Notes: generated from the letters alone by a model not told the origin. A DNA stretch of 64,000 nucleotides from Amorphoplanes friuliensis DSM 7358 (GCF_000494755.1 NC_022657.1:8276001-8340000); one strand, 5' to 3'; positions 41,469-50,168 are shown, counted from the first letter of the stretch. Numbers and translations: made by a program.

Positions 41469-42158
41469 TCAGAAGAGGGTCGCCTCCGGCGCGACGGCCG
41501 GCTCGGCGGCGGTCACGAGCTCCGGGCCGTTGTTGCGGACGTTACCCACGTCGGGACGGACCGGGCGGACCTCGATGGCGGCCAGCTCGGCCGGGGACAG
41601 CGGCTCCAGCAGAGCGGGCGCGTCACCACCGCCGGCCAGCCAAGCGGACCACCGCTCACGCGGGAGGATCAGCGGCATCCGGTCGTGCACGGCAGCCAGG
41701 TCACCCAGCGCCGCCGTGGTCAGAACGCTGCAGGTCAGCGTCTCCTCGCGCCACATCGTCCAGATGCCCGCGAAGGCGAGCACCGACGAGTCGGCCGGTG
41801 TCATGTAGTAAGCCTGGCGCTTGCCGCCGTCGCGCACCCACTCGAACCAGCCGTCGGCCGGCACCAGGCAGCGGCGGCGCTGGAACGAGGGCGCGAACGC
41901 CGGCGAGGTCGCCACGGTCTCGGCGCGAGCATTGATCATGCGGCTGCCCGCCCGCGGATCCTTCGCCCACGGCGGCAGCAGACCCCAGCGGGCGGTGTCG
42001 ACAACCCGGGCGTCGTGACGCTGCGACTGGCGGACCACCGGCACGGGGTCGGTGGGAGCGACGTTCCAGCTCGGCCCCAGCGCCTCAGCGACGGTCACGG
42101 CGTCGAAGAGCAGGCTGAGGTCGGCCTCGCTCCGCGTCGTCGCGTACCGCCCACACAT
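41469..42158 (-). CDS. SRAP-domain protein (HMCES/YedK family)
   Basis: Protects abasic sites in single-stranded DNA by forming a covalent thiazolidine link. The 229-residue SOS-response-associated peptidase domain starts MCGRYATTRS, with the essential Cys2 exposed after Met removal; APTDPVPVVRQ, RMINARAETVAT (catalytic Glu) and VHDRMPLILP (catalytic His) follow. All key residues are present. ATG 42158 is unambiguous because Cys2 must follow it. The neighbour is aroA, divergently arranged, as in M. tuberculosis Rv3226c/Rv3227. Confidence 0.94.
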   Translation of the reverse strand: MCGRYATTRSEADLSLLFDAVTVAEALGPSWNVAPTDPVPVVRQSQRHDARVVDTARWGLLPPWAKDPRAGSRMINARAETVATSPAFAPSFQRRRCLVPADGWFEWVRDGGKRQAYYMTPADSSVLAFAGIWTMWREETLTCSVLTTAALGDLAAVHDRMPLILPRERWSAWLAGGGDAPALLEPLSPAELAAIEVRPVRPDVGNVRNNGPELVTAAEPAVAPEATLF

Positions 42159-42227
42159 GGCTACGGACCTTACGCCGCTCGCGCCGTTCGTGTTGCCCCG
42201 CGCGGGGTGTCGTACCCGACCGGCAGA

Positions 42228-43520
42228 ATGGGGGCCGTGACAGCTCAAGCTCGACCCTGGACCGCGCCGGTCGCCACCACCCCGGTCAGCGCCGGCGTGC
42301 GCCTGCCGGGGTCGAAATCGATGACCGCGCGGGCTCTCGTGCTCAGCGCGCTGGCCGACGGCCCGTCGGTCGTCCGCCGCCCGCTGCGCGCCCGGGACAC
42401 CACGCTGATGGCCGCGGGCCTGCGGGCGCTCGGCGTCGCGATCGACACCACGAGCGACGAGGAGTGGCGGGTCGAGCCCGGCCCCCTGCGCGGGCCCGCC
42501 CGCGTCGACGTGGGGCTCGCCGGCACGATCATGCGCTTCGCACCGCCGGTCGCCGCGCTGGCCGACGGCACGGTGACCTTCGACGGCGACCCGCACGCGC
42601 GCAACCGCCCGCTGCGCCCGATCGTCGAGGCGCTGCGCACGCTCGGCGTGGTCATCGACGCGTCGCCGACCGGTGGGCTGCCGCTGGTGGTGCGGGGCAC
42701 CGGGCTGGTCGAGGGCGGCGAGGCGGTCATCGACGCGTCCGGGTCCAGCCAGTTCGTCTCCGGGCTGCTGCTCTCCGCACCCCGCTTCGCGAAGGGCCTG
42801 GTCCTGCGGCACGAGGGCCCGCCGGTCCCGTCCGCGCCGCATCTGCGCATGACGACCCACATGCTGCGGGCCGCCGGCGCCTCGGTCGACGAGAGCGTGC
42901 CGGACGTCTGGGCCGTCGAACCGGGCGCGCTGCACGGGCGCACCTGGGACATCGAGCCCGACCTGTCCGGCGCGGCGCCGTTCTTCGCGGCCGCCATGGT
43001 CACCGGTGGCACGGTCACGCTGGCGGGCTGGCCGCGGGAGAGCTGGCAGCCCGTCGGCCGCCTGACCGAGCTGCTCACCGCCCTCGGCGCCGAGGTCACC
43101 CAGGACGACAACGGCCTGACCGTGCGCGGCACGGGTGCCCTGCACGGCATCAACGCCGACCTCTCGGAGGTCAGCGAGCTCACTCCGGTCGTCGCGGCCC
43201 TGGCGGCTCTGGCCGACTCCCCCTCCGAGCTGCGGGGTGTCGCCCACATCCGCGGCCACGAGACCGACCGGCTCGCCGCCCTCGCGGCCGAGCTGGGCAA
43301 GGTCGGCGCCGGCATCGTGGAGCACCCCGACGGCCTGGAGATCACCCCCGGCCCGCTGCGCCCGGCCGTCTTCGAGACCTACGCCGACCACCGCATGGCC
43401 CACGCCGCCGCGGTGATCGGCCTCGCCGTCGAGGGTGTGCAGCTCACCGACGTAGCGTGTACGTCCAAGACCCTCCCGGAGTTCCCCGAGCTCTGGGCCG
43501 ACCTCGTGACCGGGAGCTGA
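42228..43520 (+). CDS. aroA: 3-phosphoshikimate 1-carboxyvinyltransferase (EPSP synthase)
   Basis: Condenses shikimate 3-phosphate with phosphoenolpyruvate in the aromatic amino-acid pathway. About 430 residues with LPGSKSMTARALVLSALADG (substrate Lys and Ser), LAGTIMRFAPPVAAL, DASGSSQFVSGLLLSAPRF, IRGHETDRLAAL and TYADHRMAHAAAVIGLAVEG. The usual NAGT is LAGT here, as in some actinobacterial enzymes. ATG 42228 is used; GTG 42237 (fourth codon) is also possible because both lack a well-spaced ribosome site. Its stop lies 2 nt before the CTG start proposed for rsgA. Confidence 0.95.
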   Translation: MGAVTAQARPWTAPVATTPVSAGVRLPGSKSMTARALVLSALADGPSVVRRPLRARDTTLMAAGLRALGVAIDTTSDEEWRVEPGPLRGPARVDVGLAGTIMRFAPPVAALADGTVTFDGDPHARNRPLRPIVEALRTLGVVIDASPTGGLPLVVRGTGLVEGGEAVIDASGSSQFVSGLLLSAPRFAKGLVLRHEGPPVPSAPHLRMTTHMLRAAGASVDESVPDVWAVEPGALHGRTWDIEPDLSGAAPFFAAAMVTGGTVTLAGWPRESWQPVGRLTELLTALGAEVTQDDNGLTVRGTGALHGINADLSEVSELTPVVAALAALADSPSELRGVAHIRGHETDRLAALAAELGKVGAGIVEHPDGLEITPGPLRPAVFETYADHRMAHAAAVIGLAVEGVQLTDVACTSKTLPEFPELWADLVTGS

Positions 43521-43522
43521 CA

Positions 43523-44575
43523 CTGTCACCGAGCAAGCGTGAGTACGACGAGGACGACGTCCGGATCAGGCCGGGACGGTCCTCGCGCCCACGCACGCGG
43601 ACCCGGCCCAAACACGAGGACGCGATCGACGCCCTGGTGATCACCGTGGACCGCGGCCGGTACGGCTGCATCCGCGAGGACGCCGAGCACCTGGACGAGC
43701 TGATCACCGCCATGCGCGCCCGGGAGCTGGGCCGCAAGTCCGTCGTGGTCGGCGACCGGGTCGCCCTGGTCGGCGACACGACCGGCGCGCCCGGGGCACT
43801 CGCCCGCATCGTGCGGATCTCCGAGCGCACCTCGGTGCTGCGCCGCACCGCGGACGACGACGACACCACACCCGAGGGCCGGCTCGAGCGGGTCGTGGTG
43901 GCCAACGCCGACCAGCTGGTCATCGTCAGCGCGCTCGCCGACCCGCCACCACGGACCGGGTTCATCGACCGGTGCCTGGTGGCGGCGTACGACGCGGGCA
44001 TCGAGCCGCTGCTGTGCCTGACCAAGGCCGACCTCGACGGCCCCGCGGCGGTGCTGGACTACTACGCCGAGCTGGACCTGCCGTATGTCCTGGTCCAGCC
44101 GGACAGCGATCTCACCGAGCTGCGCGACAAGCTGGCCGGGAACATCTCCGTCATGGTCGGGCACTCCGGCGTCGGCAAGTCCACGCTGGTCAACCGCCTG
44201 GTCCCGGACGCGCTGCGGGCGGTCGGCGTGGTCAGCGCGATCGGCAAGGGGCGTCACACGTCGACCAGCGCGGTGGCGCTGCGCCTGCCGCGGGTCCACA
44301 AGAAGGGCGACCCCGGCTGGATCGTCGACACGCCGGGCATCCGCAGCTTCGGGCTGGCGCACGTGAGCGCCGAGAGCCTGCTGCACGGCTTCCCGGACCT
44401 GGTCGAGGGCACGGTCGACTGCCCGCCCAACTGCGGCCACACCGCCGCCGACGTCAACTGCGCCCTCGACGCGTGGATCGCCGCGGGCAAGGCCGACCCC
44501 CGGCGCCTGGCGTCGTACCGGAGGCTGTTGAGCTCGCGGGCCGGTGAGCCGGACCCGCGGGACCAGATGGTGTGA
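43523..44575 (+). CDS. rsgA: Ribosome small-subunit biogenesis GTPase RsgA
   Basis: Circularly permuted GTPase that checks late 30S assembly. After an N-terminal OB-fold, the G-motifs appear in permuted order: TKAD (G4), GHSGVGKST (G1), HTSTSAV (G2) and DTPGIRSFG (G3). The zinc-binding CPPNCGHTAADVNC follows. No ATG, GTG or TTG exists in frame near the family start, SPSKREYDEDDVRIRPG. The only suitable codon is CTG 43523, six nt after GGGAG (43512-43516), which sits in the aroA end. A 350-residue product fits the family. The CTG start is inference; coupling to aroA translation is likely. Confidence 0.9.
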   Translation: MSPSKREYDEDDVRIRPGRSSRPRTRTRPKHEDAIDALVITVDRGRYGCIREDAEHLDELITAMRARELGRKSVVVGDRVALVGDTTGAPGALARIVRISERTSVLRRTADDDDTTPEGRLERVVVANADQLVIVSALADPPPRTGFIDRCLVAAYDAGIEPLLCLTKADLDGPAAVLDYYAELDLPYVLVQPDSDLTELRDKLAGNISVMVGHSGVGKSTLVNRLVPDALRAVGVVSAIGKGRHTSTSAVALRLPRVHKKGDPGWIVDTPGIRSFGLAHVSAESLLHGFPDLVEGTVDCPPNCGHTAADVNCALDAWIAAGKADPRRLASYRRLLSSRAGEPDPRDQMV

Positions 44576-44627
44576 CCGCCGAGCGTGCCGCGCCGGACCA
44601 TGCCGGTGATCCGCTAGCGTGCCCGGC

Positions 44628-45431
44628 ATGGCCGCCTATGCCGATGATCTCGCTCTCGCCCACCTGCTCGCCGACACGGCCGACTCGATCTCCATGGCGC
44701 GGTTCCGGGCGCTGGACCTGCACGTCGAGGCCAAGCCCGACCTGACGCCGGTCTCCGACGCGGACACCGCGGTCGAGAAGGCGATCCGCGGGACGCTGGC
44801 CCGGGCCCGGCCGCGCGACGGTGTGATCGGCGAGGAGTTCGGCGCGTCGACACCGCCCGCCGGGCAGGGCAACCGGCACTGGGTGATCGATCCGATCGAC
44901 GGCACCAAGAACTTCATCCGCGGAGTGCCGATCTGGGGCACGCTGATCGCGCTCATGGAGGGCGAGCGCCCGGTCGCCGGGCTGGTGTCCGCACCGGCGC
45001 TGGGCCGCCGCTGGTGGGGCGCGACCGGGCATGGCTCCTACGCCGGCAAGCACCAGCGGTCCGCCACCAAACTGTCCGTCTCCGCCGTTCGCAAGATCAG
45101 CGACGCCAGTTTCTGCTATGCCAGCCTGAACAGCTGGGAGGAGGCCGGGCGGCTCGAGCCCATGCTGGACATCATGCGGGACTCGTGGCGCAGCCGGGCC
45201 TACGGCGACTTCTACGGGTACATGCTGCTCGCCGAGGGTGCGCTCGACATCATGGTCGAGCCCGAACTGTCACTCTGGGACGTCGCGGCGCTGATCCCGA
45301 TCGTCACCGAGGCCGGTGGCACCTTCACGGATCTCGACGGACAGCGTGCACCCGGTGACGGAAGTGCCATCGCTACCAACGGTCACCTGCACGAGGAAAT
45401 CCTCGGACGATTGGCGCGCGGAAAAGCCTGA
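44628..45431 (+). CDS. hisN: Histidinol-phosphatase, inositol-monophosphatase family
   Basis: Mg-dependent phosphatase of 267 residues, matching actinobacterial HisN that dephosphorylates histidinol phosphate. The metal-binding motif 1 is GEEFG, followed by WVIDPIDGTKNFIRG, and motif 2 is LWDVAALIPIVTEAGGTF. The MEGERPVAGLVSAPAL and WWGATGHGSYAG stretches are typical of HisN rather than SuhB. An inositol- or fructose-bisphosphatase activity cannot be excluded. ATG 44628 is used; GTG 44619 is an in-frame alternative. It follows rsgA by 52 bp. Confidence 0.88.
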   Translation: MAAYADDLALAHLLADTADSISMARFRALDLHVEAKPDLTPVSDADTAVEKAIRGTLARARPRDGVIGEEFGASTPPAGQGNRHWVIDPIDGTKNFIRGVPIWGTLIALMEGERPVAGLVSAPALGRRWWGATGHGSYAGKHQRSATKLSVSAVRKISDASFCYASLNSWEEAGRLEPMLDIMRDSWRSRAYGDFYGYMLLAEGALDIMVEPELSLWDVAALIPIVTEAGGTFTDLDGQRAPGDGSAIATNGHLHEEILGRLARGKA

Positions 45432-45482
45432 CGCACCGTTCGTCCTGAAGGCCCGCCGTAGCTGGTCTATTCTCGCCGGGTG

Positions 45483-46376
45483 ATGTCGTCGGGCTGGTTC
45501 TATCTCGCCGCGATGATCGCCGCCTACGGTGTGGCCAACCTGTTGCAGTCCGTGGCCGCCGCGCGGACGAGTGTGCATCACACCTTCGACCCGCAGTTGC
45601 TGGTGCGGCTCGCCTGTCACCGTACGTATCTGCTCGGGCTGTTCTGCCAGGTCCTCGGGTTCGTGCTGGCCTTCGTCGCCCGGCGTGACCTGCCGCTGTT
45701 CCTGGTGCAGGCCAGCGTCGCGGCCGGGCTCGGGGTGACGGCGGTGCTCGGCGTGGTGGTGCTCAAGTGGAGTCTGCCCAAGGCCGAGATAGCCCTGCTC
45801 GCCCTGCTCCTGGTCGGCATCACCGCGCTGGTGGTCTCCGCCCAGCCCGCCCACTCGCGCCCGCTCGGCGCCGCGGGTGTGATCGGCCTTGCGGTCGCGT
45901 TGCTGGTCATCGCGGTGCTCGGCTTCTTCGCCGTACGCCTGCACGGCGCCATGGGCTCGGTGGTCCTCGGATCGCTGGCCGGCGTCGCCTTCTCCGCGGC
46001 TGCCATCGCCGCCCGCCCGCTCGCCTCCGAGGAGACGTTCGGCGGTTTCTGCACCAACCCGCTGCTCTATCTGCTGGTCGCGCACTCGATCGTGGGTCAG
46101 CTGCTGCTCGGCCTGGCCATGCAGCGAGGCTCGACGACGGCCGCAGTGGCCGCGATGGACGCCGCCGGCGCGGTGCCCGCGGCGATCGTGGGCCTGCTCC
46201 TGCTCGGCGACCGCATCCACCCGGGCAAGGAATGGCTGGCCGCGGTCGGTTTTGTCGTCACGCTCGGGTCGGTCATCGCCATGACCCGGTACGCCGAGCC
46301 GCAGCACCACCACGCGACCGCACGGCCCGCTGACAAGCGGACAGGGAGTGCGCGTCTCCATCCCGCCGGCCGCTGA
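45483..46376 (+). CDS. DMT/EamA-like multispan membrane protein
   Basis: Integral membrane protein of 297 residues with about eight to nine helices (FYLAAMIAAYGVANLL, YLLGLFCQVLGFVLAFVA, ALLALLLVGITALVVSA, GVIGLAVALLVIAVLGFFAV, GVAFSAAAIAARPL and others), and a His-rich hydrophilic tail PQHHHATARPADKR. The repeat of two four-to-five-helix halves suggests the drug/metabolite transporter superfamily. No substrate is indicated. GTG 45480 immediately precedes ATG 45483 in frame. The gene stands alone. Confidence 0.75.
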   Translation: MSSGWFYLAAMIAAYGVANLLQSVAAARTSVHHTFDPQLLVRLACHRTYLLGLFCQVLGFVLAFVARRDLPLFLVQASVAAGLGVTAVLGVVVLKWSLPKAEIALLALLLVGITALVVSAQPAHSRPLGAAGVIGLAVALLVIAVLGFFAVRLHGAMGSVVLGSLAGVAFSAAAIAARPLASEETFGGFCTNPLLYLLVAHSIVGQLLLGLAMQRGSTTAAVAAMDAAGAVPAAIVGLLLLGDRIHPGKEWLAAVGFVVTLGSVIAMTRYAEPQHHHATARPADKRTGSARLHPAGR

Positions 46377-46517
46377 GGCGCATGAGCCCCGGGACACGGG
46401 GTACATCGTCGTCAGACCCTTCTGTCCCAAATAGTGCACATAGCCGGAAACTTCGCACCAGGGACGACTCCGCGCCGGAATGCGAGATCGAAACGCGTTA
46501 TGCACAATGGAGCGATC

Positions 46518-47291
46518 ATGCCCAGCGAGGTCCGACATCAGATCGACGCCGGACAGACCTATCCGGTCGTCCGGCTGACCGGGGTGCTCGACGACACCAC
46601 CGCCCCGGCCGTCCGCGCCGCCCTGCTCGAGGTGCTGGCCGACCAGCCCGAAGCGGTGATCGTCGAGGTCAGTGAGCTGGCGATCGGCGAGCACAAGGCC
46701 GTGACCGTGCTCGGCAGTGTCGCGGCCGAAACAGCCGACTGGCCGGGCAGCCACGTGGTGATCAGCGCGGGCGCCGGCGGCGACACCTGGCACGACAGCG
46801 GACTGCCCGTCTGGCCCAGCCCGGCGGAGGCCTTCGGCGCGCTGGGCACCCCGGCACCCGGACACTTCCTCAACGTGTCGCTGGAGCCGATCATGGGCGC
46901 GGCCCGCCGCTCCCGGGAGCTCGTCACCGAGGCCTGCGGCCGCTGGGACCTCCCCGAACTGGCCGCCTCGGCGTGCATCGTGGTCACCGAGATGGTCAAC
47001 AACGTCGTCGCGCACGCGCGCACCTCGATGACGATCATGCTCGGCCGGCACGGCGACACGATGTCGGTCGCCGTCCGCGACCACTCCACCACCGTGCCAC
47101 GGTTCTCCGGCGAACCGGTGCCGGTCACCTCGTACGGTGGTCGCGGCCTGCTCCTGATCGACTCGGTCTCCCTGCGCTGGGGCAGCCTCGTCCTGCCCGG
47201 CGGCAAGGTCGTCTGGGCCGTGCTCGACGGCGACGACGAGCTACCGACAGAAGTCCCCGCGGCAGGCATGACCGGGCATCCTCGCGGGTAG
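46518..47291 (+). CDS. STAS-like/HATPase two-domain regulator
   Basis: A 257-residue soluble protein that joins an anti-sigma-antagonist-like STAS domain (residues about 1-110; VRLTGVLDDTTAPAVRAALL, VIVEVSELAIGEHKAVTVLG) to a GHKL ATPase domain (about 125-257) with N-box VVTEMVNNVVAHAR and YGGRGLLLIDSVSLRWG. A fusion of antagonist and kinase modules in one chain would allow self-contained partner switching. GGAG 5 nt before ATG 46518 decides the start; earlier in-frame ATGs exist. No sigma factor is adjacent. Confidence 0.8.
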   Translation: MPSEVRHQIDAGQTYPVVRLTGVLDDTTAPAVRAALLEVLADQPEAVIVEVSELAIGEHKAVTVLGSVAAETADWPGSHVVISAGAGGDTWHDSGLPVWPSPAEAFGALGTPAPGHFLNVSLEPIMGAARRSRELVTEACGRWDLPELAASACIVVTEMVNNVVAHARTSMTIMLGRHGDTMSVAVRDHSTTVPRFSGEPVPVTSYGGRGLLLIDSVSLRWGSLVLPGGKVVWAVLDGDDELPTEVPAAGMTGHPRG

Positions 47292-47301
47292 ATTGCGGGA
47301 C

Positions 47302-47862
47302 ATGCGAGACAACGACTACCCGACCGAAGTCTCCGACCCGGAGGCGTCCGGCCTCCCCGAGACCGCGGACGACGACTCGAACGCGTACGACTCGGTGGAG
47401 AGCCCCCGCTGGGCCGACGGCCCCGACCCGGCGGCCCTCGCCGGCGTCGGCCCGGGCGGCTCCAACCGCTTCGGCGACACCGCGGAGGAAGCGCGTCAGG
47501 GCGAGTCCGTCGACCAGTACCTGCGTCAGGAAGAGCCCGACGTCGGCGCGAACGACCCGGACCCCGACGGCGACGGCAACCTGTACGACGAGACCGTGGG
47601 CAACTCCCAGCAGCAGCGCTTCGACGCTGACGTGTGGGGCGACAGCCCGACCTCGGACCCGAACTCGGCGGTGTCGCTCTACGACGACGGCCAGCTCGAC
47701 GACGACTCCCCGCAGACCGTGGGCCGCCTGGTGGCCAGCGACGAGGGCTCGGGCATCGACGACGACCCCGACAGCGTGGCCTACGACGCGGGCGCGGCCG
47801 GCGGCGGCGCCAGCGCCGAAGAGCTGGCCATGCACGAAACCAACGCGCCCGACTATCGCTAG
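47302..47862 (+). CDS. DUF5709 acidic protein
   Basis: A very acidic, probably disordered 186-residue protein, rich in Asp, Glu, Ser and Gly, with the conserved block SVDQYLRQEEPDV and repeats of D-P/G-D such as NDPDPDGDGNLYDE. It matches actinobacterial DUF5709, of unknown function. ATG 47302 starts it, 10 nt after the preceding gene ends. The stop abuts that of the convergent response-regulator gene (TAGCTA at 47860-47865). Confidence 0.82.
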   Translation: MRDNDYPTEVSDPEASGLPETADDDSNAYDSVESPRWADGPDPAALAGVGPGGSNRFGDTAEEARQGESVDQYLRQEEPDVGANDPDPDGDGNLYDETVGNSQQQRFDADVWGDSPTSDPNSAVSLYDDGQLDDDSPQTVGRLVASDEGSGIDDDPDSVAYDAGAAGGGASAEELAMHETNAPDYR

Positions 47863-48519
47863 CTAGTCCAGGCCCTGCTCGATGGCGTAGCGGGTCAGCT
47901 CGACGCGGTTGTGGAGCTGGAGCTTGCCGAGGGTGTTCTGGACGTGGTTCTGGACCGTGCGGTGGCTGAGGACAAGTCGTTCGGCGATCTGCCTGTACGA
48001 CAGGCCCTTGGCCACCAGGCGCAGCACCTCGGTCTCACGCTCGGTGAGTTTCGGCGTCATGCCGTCCGCGGGCGCCGGTTCCACGGCCAGCCGGCGGAAC
48101 TCACCCAGCACCAGACCGGCCAGGCCCGGCGTGAAGACGGTGTCACCAGCAGCTGTCCGCCCGACCGCGTCGAGGAAGTCCGCCTGGGCGGCCGACTTGA
48201 GCAGGTAACCGCTGGCACCGGCCTTGACCGCGTCGAGGACGCTCTGCTGCTCGCCGCTGGCCGAGAGCATCAGCACCCGGACGCCGGGCACCGCCTCGAG
48301 CAGGCCGTTGATCACCTCGACCCCGGACACGTCCGGGAGCTGGAGGTCGAGCACAACAACGTCGGGACGGGCGGCGGCGGCGATCCGGACGGCCTGACGG
48401 CCCTCGCCGGTCGTGGCCACCACGTCGTAACCCGCGGCGGTCAGGTCGCGGCTCACGCCCTCGCGCCACATCGGGTGATCGTCCACGACCATGACCCGGG
48501 TCCGGGGTGCGTCTGTCAC
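47863..48519 (-). CDS. NarL/FixJ-family response regulator
   Basis: DNA-binding regulator of 218 residues, partner of the kinase encoded just before it. The receiver has VMVVDDHPMWREGV, phospho-acceptor Asp in VVVLDLQLPDVSG, and KAGASGYLLKSA; the LuxR-type helix-turn-helix is LTERETEVLRLVAKGLSYRQ, then IAERLVLSHRTVQNHVQNTL. GTG 48519 overlaps the kinase stop (GTGA). The pair resembles the MacS/MacR systems of actinomycetes, which respond to cell-surface development signals. Target genes are not visible here. Confidence 0.93.
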   Translation of the reverse strand: MTDAPRTRVMVVDDHPMWREGVSRDLTAAGYDVVATTGEGRQAVRIAAAARPDVVVLDLQLPDVSGVEVINGLLEAVPGVRVLMLSASGEQQSVLDAVKAGASGYLLKSAAQADFLDAVGRTAAGDTVFTPGLAGLVLGEFRRLAVEPAPADGMTPKLTERETEVLRLVAKGLSYRQIAERLVLSHRTVQNHVQNTLGKLQLHNRVELTRYAIEQGLD

Positions 48520-49652
48520 CGGCTCACCCTATCGACGCGCGGGACAGCCAGCTCGACCTCCGTGCCCTGTCCGGGCGCCGAGGTGATCCGGACCGTGCCG
48601 TGCACGTCGGCGATCCGGCCGCGGATCGACTGGGCCACGCCGAGCCGGCCCTGCTCCTCGGCCTCGGCGAGCCGCTCGGGCGAGATGCCGCAGCCGTCGT
48701 CGCGCACGCTCACCGTCACCTCCTCCGGCTCGTCCTCGACCAGCACCCAGACCTTCGTGCCCGGGTCGCAGTGCCGGACCACGTTGTCCAGCGCCGCCGA
48801 GACCGCCGCGGCGACCTCGGTGGCGATCCGCGCGGGCAGCCGGACCGCGCCGGCGGGTGCCGCGACCGAGACCGTCGCCGACGCGTACGGCTCCAGCAAC
48901 GTCATCAGGTCCACCTCGGCGTGCTCGTCCACCGGTTCCGCGGTCCGCCCGGTGACCAGCGTGCGCAGCGCGGCCTCCTGCTCACCGGCGAGGCGGGCCA
49001 GCTCACCGGCCTCCCCGTCCAGACCGGCGCCGCGCCGCTTGACCAGCGCCAGCACCTGGAGGACCGAGTCGTGGATGTCGCGGGCGAGCCGTTCGCGTTC
49101 CCGGGTGGTCGCCTCCAGCTGGACGGCACGTTCGAGGCGCCGCTGGGACACCTCGGCCAGCCCGACCAGGTAGCCGACCGCGGTCGCCGCCATCAGCATC
49201 AGCACCGTGCCGGTGAACGCGGCCTGGTCGTAGTGCGCCCGGACGACCAGGTCGGTGGCGCCCATCGCGAGGGCCGCCGCGATGCCCCAGCGCCGCCCAC
49301 CCGCGACCGCCCAGGCGATGACGGGGGCCACGTGCCAGGCCACGGCCAGCGTCGGGCGGCCCTCCTCGAGGGCGGCCCGGCCGACGACCCAGATGCTGGT
49401 GGTCAGCACCGCCATGGTGATCAGCAGGTCGGCGACCAGCAGCGGGGGCCGCCGCCGTTCGGGGTCGGCGTACGCGTACGTCGTGAAGACCGTCCAGCCG
49501 GCGACGACCGCGAGCACCGGCCAGGCCAGCGTCGGCCGCTCGTACGCGCCCACGTTGCGGACCACCAGCACCGACACGTAGACCAGCGCGGCGATCCGGA
49601 ACACGGCGATCGCACGCCACAGCGGGGTCTGCAGCCCACTTGATTCCGCCAT
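48516..49652 (-). CDS. MacS-type sensor histidine kinase
   Basis: Membrane histidine kinase of 378 residues. Five or six helices occupy residues about 15-165 (IAVFRIAALVYVSVLVV, LAWPVLAVVAGWTVFTTYAY, LLVADLLITMAVLTTSIW and more); the HisKA_3 H-box is ARDIHDSVLQVLALVKRRG, and the ATPase domain has ALDNVVRHC and VRDDGCGISPE. Several of these features fit MacS of Streptomyces. The sensor part is essentially membrane-embedded, so the signal is likely a lipid or membrane state. It is the first gene of the pair with the NarL-type regulator. Confidence 0.92.
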   Translation of the reverse strand: MAESSGLQTPLWRAIAVFRIAALVYVSVLVVRNVGAYERPTLAWPVLAVVAGWTVFTTYAYADPERRRPPLLVADLLITMAVLTTSIWVVGRAALEEGRPTLAVAWHVAPVIAWAVAGGRRWGIAAALAMGATDLVVRAHYDQAAFTGTVLMLMAATAVGYLVGLAEVSQRRLERAVQLEATTRERERLARDIHDSVLQVLALVKRRGAGLDGEAGELARLAGEQEAALRTLVTGRTAEPVDEHAEVDLMTLLEPYASATVSVAAPAGAVRLPARIATEVAAAVSAALDNVVRHCDPGTKVWVLVEDEPEEVTVSVRDDGCGISPERLAEAEEQGRLGVAQSIRGRIADVHGTVRITSAPGQGTEVELAVPRVDRVSR

Positions 49653-50104
49653 GTGCCGACGATCCCATACTGCCGCTCACCCAGCGGAATGATCAGACGT
49701 CGCCTACCGTCGGTGGCATCGGCAAGGAACTCCTGATCTCCGAAGCGTTCGACCACAGCCGGGTCACCGAGCTGCGGCACCTCGTCGCGGCCCGGGGCGG
49801 CGGGTCGGGTCTGACCGGTGACCGGCTGGACGACTTCGTCGTGGCCGTGAACGAGTTGCTGACCAATGCGGTCCGTCACGGCGGTGGCACCGGGCACCTC
49901 ACGGTGTGGGTCGAGGACGATTCGCTGATCTGTGAGGTCGACGACCGAGGCGCGGGTCTCGGTTTTGTGGATCTGCACCGGCCGGCCCCGAATCAGCCCG
50001 GCGGTTGGGGTCTTTGGCTGGTCGGTGAGCTCACCGACACCTGCGAGATCAAAACCGGACCTCAAGGTACGGCCATACGCATTTCGAGCGGCTTCAGCCG
50101 TTGA
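49640..50104 (+). CDS. RsbW-like ATP-binding regulatory protein
   Basis: GHKL-type ATPase domain of at most 154 residues. The N-box is VVAVNELLTNAVRHGG, the G1-like stretch CEVDDRGAGLGF and G2 GGWGLWLVGELTD, all intact, so ATP binding is likely. Conserved similarity begins around GKELLISEAFDHSRV (about 49715). No ATG or GTG lies in frame before it; TTG 49640 opens the frame, overlapping the divergent kinase start by 13 bp, and CTG is the other option. The true start is uncertain. The partner sigma factor or STAS protein is not adjacent. Confidence 0.72.
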   Translation: MIPPCADDPILPLTQRNDQTSPTVGGIGKELLISEAFDHSRVTELRHLVAARGGGSGLTGDRLDDFVVAVNELLTNAVRHGGGTGHLTVWVEDDSLICEVDDRGAGLGFVDLHRPAPNQPGGWGLWLVGELTDTCEIKTGPQGTAIRISSGFSR

Positions 50105-50139
50105 AAACTGAATCTTTTTTTAAATTCACTGATCACCGC

Positions 50140-50168
50140 TTGACGTTTCGACGCAGATCTTCTTAGGT
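50140..50168 (+). promoter_or_regulatory. Candidate promoter of the GH16-like gene
   Basis: TTGACG (50140-50145) and TTAGGT (50163-50168) are separated by 17 bp, in a locally AT-rich stretch (T7 at 50114-50120), 43 bp before the GTG start. Confidence 0.45.

Noticed and set aside
50090..50122. Intrinsic terminator at the T7 run after the RsbW-like gene
   Set aside because: The only preceding hairpin has a 4-bp stem inside the coding end and is separated from the T-run by more than 10 nt.
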